From the NCBI GenBank assembly GCA_964467175.1, contig CAYXNY010000002.1, positions 1-8,806 of the forward strand: a stretch of DNA of 8,806 nt, in the 5' to 3' direction. Source of the DNA: JAWAFD01 sp964467175 (GTDB lineage: Archaea; Micrarchaeota; Micrarchaeia; Anstonellales; J096). Position numbers and translations under genes: made by a program. The notes beneath the pieces are model-generated. The model was not told where the DNA came from and did no database searches. It was given only the letters and a program-made list of their open reading frames with translations. This document shows positions 1 to 6,130 of the stretch, piece by piece (position 1 is the stretch's first letter; the number at the start of each line of letters is the position of its first letter).

Positions 1-1232
1 CCTTTCAACCATAATGTTGCTATATTTTCTTCGCGAATATTTTCTAGATATCTTAACCCTTCTCCTGGGTCACCACCAAAGAGATAAACATTGAACTCAA
101 GTGCAAAATAAAGATGCTCGGTATTGTAACCGTACTCGCTGGCTTTCCTCAACCAATCACCATTTTTGTATGTTGCACCGTAATCGTACATGTACGCCCC
201 TCTAACCAGGTCATCCATTTTCCCACTACTAGGAGAGATAACAAAAATATCCATGATTTCTCTCCTTGGAAATGCCTTTTCTATATACTCTCTAGCAACC
301 CTACTCGGATTTTCAAAATACTCTCCACCATGGTAAGATAGAAAATTTTCACATGCAGGGTCTATTACCCTATACCCTAATTCTGTTCTAACCATACAGA
401 ATGCATGTACACTAAAATCAAACTCCCCGTTTTCTTTTATTTCAACCAAACCAGAAGAAATTATTGTTATTGGTAGGTTTAGCCTTTTCCCAATGACATA
501 TGCGAGAATAGCAAAATCCAAACAATCACCCTCCCTCCTTATATAAAATTCGTAAGGTGTTGCGGGTTCTAGCCCCTCCTTAGCTTTAAGTTTAAGCAAC
601 CCATCTTGCTTAACCAACTTTTCAAGCATATTTATTGATAGATAAATGTTAAGGTTGTATTTGCTTAAGAAGTTATTTATTGCCTTTTCCATGTTTTCAG
701 GTATAAAAAATAACTCTTCTGGTTTTGGAAGTTGTTTTGAGGTTTCTTTTGTTTCTCCCCCAACTCCTAAACTAAGGTCTTTTCTCTCAACGCTTCTTTT
801 AACAGTTATTTTTGAAGGAAACTCCTCCTCTGAAATTCTTTCAACAATAATTTCACCATCTTTTGTTACTCTATAAAATTCCGGCCCGTTTTCTCTTACA
901 ACCATCACCTTATAATACTTCTCTGCTATTGTAAACCCAGCATATTCTGGTGGCTCCCAGTGAAAGACCTGTTTTTCTTCTGCATTCAATTCTTTAAGAA
1001 GTTCTTTCTCTTCTTTGTTGCTAAGCCCTGGGATTAATTCGTGTTTTAACGACCCTTTATTCACTTTCCGCAAAGAACTTATCTCATAGAAGTTCTCTTT
1101 AAAATACAAGATGAAATTTTGTTCAAATTTTTTCTGTTCCTCTCCCCTTTCTCCCTTCTCCTCCTGCAATTCCATAACTCTAGTAATGCGGTAAGTGTTA
1201 AATCCTTTTGCCGATGCGATCGCAAATGGCAT
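1..1232 (-). CDS. Transglutaminase-like domain protein, 3' end cut off by window edge
   Basis: The minus strand is open without a stop from position 1232 to the left edge, giving 410 codons with no C-terminus. Residues about 225-300 look like a transglutaminase-like (papain-fold) core. Cys237 lies in REGDCLDFA, His276 in SVHAFCM and Asp291 in RVIDPAC, and the order and spacing (39 and 15 residues) fit the Cys-His-Asp triad of that superfamily. The roughly 220 residues before it are charged and mostly helical with no signal peptide or membrane helix, so the protein is probably cytoplasmic. Members of the superfamily are proteases, transglutaminases or amidases; the substrate here is unknown. 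The start is uncertain. The ATG at 1232 follows a weak GAAGG, and an in-frame GTG lies at 1253 just after a stop. The gene is AT-rich and divergent from the 255-residue gene. Confident in the coding region, fairly confident in the domain, unsure of the start. Confidence 0.85.
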   Translation of the reverse strand, partial: MPFAIASAKGFNTYRITRVMELQEEKGERGEEQKKFEQNFILYFKENFYEISSLRKVNKGSLKHELIPGLSNKEEKELLKELNAEEKQVFHWEPPEYAGFTIAEKYYKVMVVRENGPEFYRVTKDGEIIVERISEEEFPSKITVKRSVERKDLSLGVGGETKETSKQLPKPEELFFIPENMEKAINNFLSKYNLNIYLSINMLEKLVKQDGLLKLKAKEGLEPATPYEFYIRREGDCLDFAILAYVIGKRLNLPITIISSGLVEIKENGEFDFSVHAFCMVRTELGYRVIDPACENFLSYHGGEYFENPSRVAREYIEKAFPRREIMDIFVISPSSGKMDDLVRGAYMYDYGATYKNGDWLRKASEYGYNTEHLYFALEFNVYLFGGDPGEGLRYLENIREENIATLWLK

Positions 1233-1304
1233 ATCCTTCGTCGTTTGCCACACAAATTATTTGTTTTTCGCTGATAAAATGTTACGATCTTGGTCGGCAT
1301 AACA

Positions 1305-1324
1305 AATCAGCAAAATTTAAAAAC
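1305..1324. repeat. Left copy of a 20-bp direct repeat with promoter core
   Basis: The sequence aatcagcaaaatttaaaaac occurs here and again, exactly, at 2128-2147 in the same orientation. It contains a TATA-like TTTAAAAA (1316-1323) preceded by GCAAAA, which resembles a BRE-TATA core. The two copies bracket the 255-residue gene. The flanking bases on each side differ, so the identity is confined to the promoter-like core. Confidence 0.8.
1311..1324 (+). promoter_or_regulatory. Promoter core of the 255-residue gene
   Basis: TTTAAAAA at 1316-1323, with an A-rich BRE-like stretch before it, is centred about 28 nt upstream of the ATG at 1348. A transcript starting about 26 nt downstream of the box centre would begin within a few bases of that ATG, so the mRNA would be essentially leaderless. 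No Shine-Dalgarno site is seen before the ATG, which agrees with this. Confidence 0.55.
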
Positions 1325-1345
1325 TTATCTATCCATATATTATAA
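1316..1345 (-). promoter_or_regulatory. Candidate promoter(s) of the leftward transglutaminase-like gene
   Basis: On the minus strand two TATA-like boxes lie between the divergent genes: TTATAATATA at 1345-1336 and TTTTTAAA at 1323-1316. Placing the transcript start about 26 nt beyond each centre gives starts near 1314 or 1294. Either leaves a 60-80 nt leader before the ATG at 1232, long for archaea, which keeps the true start codon in doubt. The second box is the same DNA as the rightward promoter of the 255-residue gene. Both assignments are inferred from sequence alone. Confidence 0.4.
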
Positions 1346-1347
1346 CT

Positions 1348-2115
1348 ATGAGAAAAATGAGAAAAGAGGAAATGATCAAAAAGCTGTTCGAACTACCAAA
1401 GAAATTACAAAAATATAAAGATCATGTTGAAAAAGATCATGTTGAAAAAGTTAAAGATAACTTTATTTTTAAAAGTATCAAATCCAGAGCATTAAGGGCA
1501 TCATTCATGGCATATTACATAGCAAACATTTTATATAAAATATATCTTGAAAGTATCAAATCCAGAGCATTCAGGGCATATTTCAGAGCAAACACTTTAG
1601 ATGAAATACTCTATCAAAAAGGTTTACGGAATTTATGGAAAAGAGAAGAATGTAGTGAAAGGGATTTCGCTGATGCCATAAAAAAATACCGCGAGGCTGC
1701 CCATTTTTTTGAGCTTCTTGAACGAAAGATACCTCGTAAACCAACGATCCCAGTATACTTCAACTTAGCATCAGAATGTCTTTGTAGTGCTGCTACCCTA
1801 TCTCTTTACTTAGTAGATGAGGTGGAAGGAATTTCTGATGAGAAAAAGGCAAAAATCTTACAATCAGCGTTGTTTTTCTTATATAAATGCATTGAGATTG
1901 AAATAAAAAAAATAAGTTTTACTGGTGCACCTTCTACTAACAAGGATACGATTAACTCTATTAACCGTGCACTTTGGCTTTTTTTCGAGCTCAAGAAAAA
2001 CATAAGCGTGCCAGAAGATATTGAAAATAAAATGAGCGTATACCTCGACTATATCCATCAGGGGTTTCAAGAATTAAAACTTGGGGAAAGCCCTATTTCT
2101 AAATTTAAAACGTAA
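1348..2115 (+). CDS. Uncharacterised helical protein with internal duplications, 255 aa
   Basis: I do not recognise this family. The product is lysine-rich, mostly helical and has no signal peptide or membrane segment, so it is probably cytoplasmic. The N-terminus carries a tandem five-residue duplication (DHVEK twice, residues 25-34). After it comes a near repeat, SIKSRALRA at 43-51 and SIKSRAFRA at 69-77, spaced exactly 26 residues. The second half, from about residue 104 (RDFADAIKKYREAAHFFELL), has helix pairs that recall TPR or MIT-like helical repeats, but the match is loose. The ATG at 1348 fits a leaderless transcript; a second in-frame ATG at 1357 is possible. The gene is AT-rich compared with hppA beside it and lies between two exact 20-bp promoter-like repeats, hinting at late insertion or local rearrangement. 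Real coding is likely; the function is unknown. Confidence 0.75.
   Translation: MRKMRKEEMIKKLFELPKKLQKYKDHVEKDHVEKVKDNFIFKSIKSRALRASFMAYYIANILYKIYLESIKSRAFRAYFRANTLDEILYQKGLRNLWKREECSERDFADAIKKYREAAHFFELLERKIPRKPTIPVYFNLASECLCSAATLSLYLVDEVEGISDEKKAKILQSALFFLYKCIEIEIKKISFTGAPSTNKDTINSINRALWLFFELKKNISVPEDIENKMSVYLDYIHQGFQELKLGESPISKFKT
1420..1449 (+). repeat. Tandem 15-bp duplication inside the 255-residue gene
   Basis: The 15-mer gatcatgttgaaaaa is present twice head to tail (1420-1434 and 1435-1449). It encodes DHVEK twice and keeps the frame. The two copies are identical, so the duplication is recent or the sequence is prone to slippage. Confidence 0.9.
1472..1571 (+). repeat. 22-bp direct repeat, 78 bp apart, inside the 255-residue gene
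   Basis: The 22 bases at 1472-1493 recur exactly at 1550-1571. The offset is 78 bp, or 26 codons, so the repeat is in phase and encodes SIKSRA followed by L or F. After the exact core the copies diverge at DNA and protein level, though a similar pattern (FMAYYIAN versus FRAN) can still be traced. This looks like an older duplicated helical unit with a well-kept core. Confidence 0.85.
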
Positions 2116-2127
2116 GCTTTTACGGAC

Positions 2128-2147
2128 AATCAGCAAAATTTAAAAAC
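2128..2147. repeat. Right copy of the 20-bp direct repeat with promoter core
   Basis: This is an exact copy of 1305-1324 in the same orientation, placed just after the stop of the 255-residue gene and just before hppA. It carries the TATA-like box assigned to hppA. Confidence 0.8.
2134..2147 (+). promoter_or_regulatory. Promoter core of hppA
   Basis: TTTAAAAA at 2139-2146 is preceded by GCAAAA. A start about 26 nt downstream of its centre falls near 2168, giving a leader of about 30 nt that contains the hppA Shine-Dalgarno site. The core is identical to that of the preceding gene, so both may answer to the same basal factors. Confidence 0.55.
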
Positions 2148-2159
2148 ATATTCCCCCCA

Positions 2160-2165
2160 TTTTTT
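2160..2165 (+). terminator. Possible T-tract terminator after the 255-residue gene
   Basis: Six T residues follow a C-rich stretch 45 bp beyond the stop at 2115. Archaeal RNA polymerase can terminate at such U-tracts without a hairpin. The tract lies just before the predicted hppA transcript start, so it could separate the two units. It is short, and the call is weak. Confidence 0.3.
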
Positions 2166-2186
2166 CCGTTCTTTCGAATAAAAACT

Positions 2187-2193
2187 GAGGTGA
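2187..2193 (+). promoter_or_regulatory. Shine-Dalgarno site of hppA
   Basis: GAGGTGA lies 4 nt before the ATG at 2198 and complements the archaeal anti-Shine-Dalgarno sequence. It fixes the start of hppA. The same GGTGAAAAG context precedes the lipoprotein gene downstream. Confidence 0.75.
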
Positions 2194-2197
2194 AAAG

Positions 2198-4273
2198 ATG
2201 ATAGAGTATATGCCTATTTTGGTTGCGGTTTTTGCAGTGCTTGTAGCGCTTGGGATGTATATACAGATAGCGAAGCTTCCTGCTGGAAACAAGAGAATGC
2301 AGGAGATCGCTGGGGCGATAAGGGAAGGGGCGATGGCGTATTTAGAAAGGCAGAATAAAACAATCGGCGTTTTTATGCTGGCGATATTTTTAATCTTCCT
2401 TGCCATTGGTTATTTTATCAACCCTCTCTGGTACGGAATTGCAGTTGCATTCCTTGTGGGGGCGGTAAGTTCTGCTCTCGCCGGCTACATAGGGATGAGC
2501 GTAACAACGCTTGCAAATGTTAGAACAGCAGAGGCGGCAAAAAAAGGCCTCAACCCAGCCCTTACTGTTTCTTTTAGAGCAGGTTTGGTGATGGGGCTTG
2601 CTGTTGTTGGATTGGCGCTTTTTGGAATTACCGCTCTCCTCTACGCCTTCACAACCTATATCCATTCTCTTGATGAGCTCATGCTCATGATAGCGGGAAT
2701 GGGCTTTGGTGCGTCCCTTGTTGCGATGTTTGCAAGGGTCGGCGGAGGGATATACACAAAAGGAGCGGATGTTGGAGCGGATTTGGTTGGAAAACTGGAG
2801 AAAGGAATCCCAGAGGACGACCCAAGAAACCCGGCCGTGATTGCGGACAATGTTGGTGATAATGTCGGCGACTGCGCGGGAATGGGTGCTGACCTTTTTG
2901 AATCCTACATCGTCACGCTCATAGCAGCGATGATTCTCGGAACGCTTATTTTCCATAGCTGGGCCGGCGTGCTCTATCCTCTGCTGATTGCAGCTTCTGC
3001 GGTTCTTGCAACGATGATCGGTGCGATGTTTGTTAAAGTAAAGGAAAAAGAAGACCCGATGAACGGTCTTTACAAGGGGATATACGCAACAGCAATACTT
3101 TCTGCTGCAGCGTTTTTCTTTCTTACTCCGGCCGTGCTCCCGGCAGGGGTGAATTCTTTCAACATATTCCTTGCGGCGGTAATAGGCCTGATTGTTGCGC
3201 TCGCGATAGTTAGGATTACCGACTATTTCACCTCCTATTCATTCAACCCAGTAAAATCCATAGCAAAATCCTCTGAAACAGGCGCAGGAACGAACCTTAT
3301 AACAGGGCTCGCGGTCGGAATGGAAAGCGTTGCCCCATACGGAATCACGATAATACTTGCAATAGTTTTAAGCTACTGGCTTGGCGGGATCTATGGTGTC
3401 ACTATCGCGGCGATGAGCATGCTCTCTTTAAGCGGAATAATCCTTGCTGTTGATTCATTCGGTCCAGTTTCTGACAATGCAGGTGGAATCGCAGAAATGT
3501 CAGGCCTTCCTTCAAGCGTTAGGACGATTACGGATAAATTGGATGCAGTTGGGAACACAACAAAGGCAACAACAAAAGGGTTCGCAATTGCATCAGCAGG
3601 TTTGGCTGCGCTCGCGCTCATGCTTGCGTTTGCGCAGGAGGTCAATGTCGCGGCGGCAAGGCTGGGGGTTGCAGGGCTTGAAACAATAGGCGGGCTGCCT
3701 GTTGTGAACATAATGCGTACAGATGTTCTCGTTGGTGCTTTTATAGGAGGGATAATCCCATTCCTTTTCTCTTCCTATGCAATGAGAGGTGTTGGGGTTG
3801 CTGCGGATGCAATCATACGAGAAGTGAGAAGGCAGTTTAAAGATAAGAGAATAATGAAAGGAACGGTTAAACCGGATTATGCAAAATGCGTTGATATCTC
3901 TACAAAAGAAGCGATCCGAGAATTGCTGAAGCTCGGCCTGCTCGCAGTCGCCACTCCGTTGCTCGTTGGGTTTATTTTTGGCCCTGCGGCGGTTGTCGGT
4001 TTTCTTGCGGGCGCGCTCATAGTCGGCCAGTTCCTAGCTGTTTTCATGTGCAACACAGGAGCGGCATGGGACAATGCAAAGAAATACATAGAAACAGGAA
4101 AATTGGGAGGAAAGGGAAGCGATGCCCACAAGGCAGCTGTAATCGGAGATACTGTAGGAGACCCGTTCAAGGATACGGCAGGACCTTCTCTCAACCCGCT
4201 CATAAAGATACTGAACACGCTGAGCATACTCTTTGTTTCCCTGTTTGTGATGTATGCGGTGCATATTATATAG
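2198..4273 (+). CDS. hppA: Membrane-bound pyrophosphatase, K+-independent type
   Basis: This integral membrane pump couples hydrolysis of cytoplasmic pyrophosphate to ion export, most likely of protons. At 691 residues with many hydrophobic helices it matches the family, which has about 16 membrane helices. The substrate-binding acidic motifs are intact: KGADVGADLVGK (188-199), EDDPRNPAVIADN (206-218), DNVGDCAGMGADLFESY (221-237), DSFGPVSDNAGGIAEMSG (419-436), NTGAAWDNAKK (619-629) and GDTVGDPFKDTAGPSLNPL (650-668). GNTTKATTKG at 452-461 has Lys456 where K+-dependent enzymes have Ala, and Thr three residues later, the known signature of K+-independent enzymes. Glu235 in DLFESY is the helix-6 glutamate linked to ion choice, but it does not by itself separate proton from sodium pumps. 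Proton specificity is inferred from the K+-independent class. The start is set by GAGGTGA. The lipoprotein gene follows with no gap. Confidence 0.97.
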   Translation: MIEYMPILVAVFAVLVALGMYIQIAKLPAGNKRMQEIAGAIREGAMAYLERQNKTIGVFMLAIFLIFLAIGYFINPLWYGIAVAFLVGAVSSALAGYIGMSVTTLANVRTAEAAKKGLNPALTVSFRAGLVMGLAVVGLALFGITALLYAFTTYIHSLDELMLMIAGMGFGASLVAMFARVGGGIYTKGADVGADLVGKLEKGIPEDDPRNPAVIADNVGDNVGDCAGMGADLFESYIVTLIAAMILGTLIFHSWAGVLYPLLIAASAVLATMIGAMFVKVKEKEDPMNGLYKGIYATAILSAAAFFFLTPAVLPAGVNSFNIFLAAVIGLIVALAIVRITDYFTSYSFNPVKSIAKSSETGAGTNLITGLAVGMESVAPYGITIILAIVLSYWLGGIYGVTIAAMSMLSLSGIILAVDSFGPVSDNAGGIAEMSGLPSSVRTITDKLDAVGNTTKATTKGFAIASAGLAALALMLAFAQEVNVAAARLGVAGLETIGGLPVVNIMRTDVLVGAFIGGIIPFLFSSYAMRGVGVAADAIIREVRRQFKDKRIMKGTVKPDYAKCVDISTKEAIRELLKLGLLAVATPLLVGFIFGPAAVVGFLAGALIVGQFLAVFMCNTGAAWDNAKKYIETGKLGGKGSDAHKAAVIGDTVGDPFKDTAGPSLNPLIKILNTLSILFVSLFVMYAVHII

Positions 4274-4277
4274 GTGA
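4272..4277 (+). promoter_or_regulatory. Shine-Dalgarno site of the lipoprotein gene, overlapping the hppA stop codon
   Basis: AGGTGA overlaps the hppA TAG stop (4271-4273) and lies 5 nt before the ATG at 4283. It favours that ATG over the GTG at 4274, which sits inside the site itself. Placing the ribosome site over the upstream stop suggests translational coupling. Confidence 0.7.
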
Positions 4278-4282
4278 AAAGC

Positions 4283-4993
4283 ATGCTGAAAAATAAAAGA
4301 AAAATAATTGGAGTTTTTCTTATTCTGCTTTTTTTACTTTTTGGTTGTATCGATATTGGTACGCAAGCAAGCCCTGAGAGTTTGAAGAAAACTCCTCCCC
4401 GCGTCTGCATTACCGAGATAACCGACAAAGCAACTGGAAAACTTTTATTCAAGAAGACAGCGTATACCCTTGGGATGTCTTCGAGAATTAGAATCGACTA
4501 TGTGGATAAAGAGGCTTTTGAAGATGAAGTACTTAGGTCAGGGGCATCATATTTTGGTGAAAAAGAAGGCATCGAAACCGTGATACATTATATAGAAAAT
4601 GGAACGCATGTAGGTTTCGTATTATATTCCAATAATCTTTGGGTAGAGAATGTAAAGGAGTATGTTGGCGAGAGATTGTATGAAAAATATTTTGGTGATT
4701 GCAAATGGATGGTGCAGAATATGGTTGTTACTACTGAGGAATCCAAATTGTACGAGAAAGAAATTGCTGAGAGGCTGAAGAACAGTGCTGGTTCTTCGTT
4801 GCCTGAACAAACAGACGAAAATGAGGTACAAAAAAATTTTGATGAAAAATATGAAAAGAAAGAAACCTGTTCTGTTGGTGCTTTTGGAGAGGAGATGTTT
4901 ATCATAACCCAGGATGTTTGCACCGAAGAAGAAATAGCAGAAAAATATCGCGCGCTTGGTGAAGAATACCAAAGTTCGCAACCACAAGAATAA
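4283..4993 (+). CDS. Predicted lipoprotein of unknown function, 236 aa
   Basis: The N-terminus has a basic start (MLKNKRK), a hydrophobic run to about residue 21 and a lipobox ending LLFGC, with Cys22 as the likely lipidated residue. The mature protein would sit on the outer face of the membrane. It contains four more cysteines, in RVCIT, GDCKW, ETCSV and DVCTE, an even number that could form two disulfides outside the cell. The middle has predicted beta-rich stretches and a W/Y-rich segment; the tail from about residue 150 is charged, helical and Glu/Lys-rich. I do not recognise the family. The gene abuts hppA and shares its mRNA, so a role linked to the pump or to the same growth condition is possible but unproven. 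The GTG at 4274 would add three residues and is less likely, because the Shine-Dalgarno site covers it. Confidence 0.75.
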   Translation: MLKNKRKIIGVFLILLFLLFGCIDIGTQASPESLKKTPPRVCITEITDKATGKLLFKKTAYTLGMSSRIRIDYVDKEAFEDEVLRSGASYFGEKEGIETVIHYIENGTHVGFVLYSNNLWVENVKEYVGERLYEKYFGDCKWMVQNMVVTTEESKLYEKEIAERLKNSAGSSLPEQTDENEVQKNFDEKYEKKETCSVGAFGEEMFIITQDVCTEEEIAEKYRALGEEYQSSQPQE

Positions 4994-5008
4994 ATAGTTC
5001 TATATAGT

Positions 5009-5016
5009 AAAAAAAA
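5009..5016 (-). terminator. T-tract terminator of the DUF763 gene
   Basis: Eight A residues on the plus strand read as a U8 tract in the leftward transcript, about 40 nt beyond the DUF763 stop at 5057. Archaeal termination commonly uses such tracts. The 63-bp gap between the convergent lipoprotein and DUF763 genes shows no comparable T-run for the rightward transcript. Confidence 0.5.
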
Positions 5017-5056
5017 GAAGGCTCCATTTTATGAAATACAGGAATCAAAGGCCCCC

Positions 5057-6073
5057 CTATCTACTTAAAAATTCATTCAACCTTCTCATCGCCCTTATTT
5101 TCTCATCCTTCCCAATCTCAGCCTTTTCAACGGCTTCTTTCAAAAATTCAATGCTTTCATCGTAGTTTGGCTTATCCACAGGGTAAGGGATGCCGTCCTT
5201 GCCTCCATGAGCGAATGAGTATTTCACAGGGTCTTTCCAATCCAATTCTGCTCCATAAATTAAGTTTGCGATCAGCGCCAGCGCCCTTATCCTCTTTGCC
5301 CCCATCCCTCTGAAAAGCAAAAACTCTTCGTAATCTTTAGGGTCGAACTCCCTTACTCTGTTTAAGAACTCAACATCTCTTCTGCTCAAATCCTCAGGAA
5401 AGACCCCATGCCTTGCCGGCATTCTTAGGTATTCCCCTTCCTTCACCGCATCCAGACTGGCTTTCCGTGCTTCTCTTGCTTTTTTTCCGGTCATATTCAA
5501 CACTTCCCTCTCGTAAATACCCATTATGCTTTCGTTCCCCTCCAAAAAATTGTCGCTCGTATTCCAATGGTACCTTCTTGCCCATTCTCCTTTCATCCCC
5601 TGCTGGATGACTGCAAAATTTCCTTTTTCATCAAAAAAGAACGCATGATGGTATATTGAATAGCCATCCTGAATACATGAAGAATCGACCTTTGCAGTAA
5701 GCCTGCTTGCTCTTATGAGCTCCTCAGCTTTCCAAGAACTTATTCCCATCTTTTCGCTTTTTTCTTCTATTTCCTGCGGGGTTTTAAGCCCAGTTTTTCC
5801 CTTTCCTCCGGCTCCTGCAATCCCTTCCGTTTCCTCCACTGCTATTTTAAGCGCAGCCGTAGTTGTTGTCGTTGTGCCCGAGCTGTGCCAGTCAAATCCC
5901 AAGATGCATGAGAAGGACTGAAACCAAAGAGGCATGGAGAGCCTTCTTATAAACTCAGCGCTTCCATACTCAAAAATAATTACTTTGCTTATTTCCTTTG
6001 CTAGCCTTACCATCCTTCCGAATAGCCATCTTGGGCATTGTCCAGAATGAAGAGGCAAGTCTATTGTTTGCAT
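5057..6073 (-). CDS. DUF763 family protein, 338 aa
   Basis: The protein matches the DUF763 family, widespread in archaea and scattered in bacteria, with no established function. Recognisable family stretches are DLPLHSG with CPRWLF (5-18), LGFDWHSSG (58-66), YHHAFFFDEKG (141-151) with VIQQGM (155-160), and SFAHGGKDGIPYPVD (286-300). Residues about 251-273 (FLLFRGMGAKRIRAL and onward) resemble a helix-hairpin-helix segment, which would suit nucleic acid contact; this is inference. There is no signal peptide or membrane segment. A Thr run (TTTTTT, 67-72) follows the FDWHSSG motif, and a Gly-rich linker lies at 84-93. The ATG at 6073 is 26 nt past the centre of a TATA-like box, so the transcript is predicted leaderless and the start is well supported. 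Length is near the family norm, perhaps a few residues short at the N-terminus. Confidence 0.9.
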   Translation of the reverse strand: MQTIDLPLHSGQCPRWLFGRMVRLAKEISKVIIFEYGSAEFIRRLSMPLWFQSFSCILGFDWHSSGTTTTTTAALKIAVEETEGIAGAGGKGKTGLKTPQEIEEKSEKMGISSWKAEELIRASRLTAKVDSSCIQDGYSIYHHAFFFDEKGNFAVIQQGMKGEWARRYHWNTSDNFLEGNESIMGIYEREVLNMTGKKAREARKASLDAVKEGEYLRMPARHGVFPEDLSRRDVEFLNRVREFDPKDYEEFLLFRGMGAKRIRALALIANLIYGAELDWKDPVKYSFAHGGKDGIPYPVDKPNYDESIEFLKEAVEKAEIGKDEKIRAMRRLNEFLSR

Positions 6074-6093
6074 AATTTAATTTTGTTTTTTGC

Positions 6094-6105
6094 ATTTAAA
6101 AATTT
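6094..6105 (-). promoter_or_regulatory. Promoter of the DUF763 gene (leaderless)
   Basis: The minus strand reads AAATTTTTAAAT here, centred about 26 nt before the ATG at 6073. That is the archaeal TATA-to-start distance, so transcription should begin at or next to the start codon. No Shine-Dalgarno site precedes the ATG, which agrees. Confidence 0.65.
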
Positions 6106-6130
6106 AGCCCGGCCAGTCCTCCGTCTTCTT

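Noticed and set aside
114..876. Two plus-strand open frames of about 75 codons in the left 900 bp
   Set aside because: Both are antisense to the continuous transglutaminase-like frame and encode no recognisable protein.
1206..1226. Possible hairpin TTTTGCC...GGCAAA-type around GCGATCGC
   Set aside because: Only about five base pairs form around a ten-base loop, and the site lies within or beside coding sequence; not convincing as a regulator.
1079..1300. Minus-strand open frame of 73 codons starting MPTKIVTF
   Set aside because: It overlaps the transglutaminase-like gene in another frame, and its product is an Arg-rich, low-quality sequence typical of a shadow. Only its first codons might matter if the main gene had a frame error.
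2390..2956. Long minus-strand open frame (188 codons) opposite hppA
   Set aside because: It lies wholly against the strongly conserved hppA coding frame and has a Cys/His/Arg-rich composition without recognisable motifs; it is an antisense shadow.
4274..4282. GTG start of the lipoprotein gene directly after the hppA stop
   Set aside because: The GTG is part of the Shine-Dalgarno site AGGTGA serving the ATG at 4283, and no other site precedes it.
3877..4452. Minus-strand open frame (191 codons) across the hppA end and lipoprotein start
   Set aside because: It is antisense to two well-supported genes, with no promoter or ribosome site noticed; its apparent hydrophobic stretch mirrors the complement of membrane codons.
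6106..6130. GC-rich GGCCGG stretch after pilin-like paralogue 1 as a terminator hairpin
   Set aside because: The pairing is short and imperfect, and the only following T-run is part of the DUF763 promoter box.
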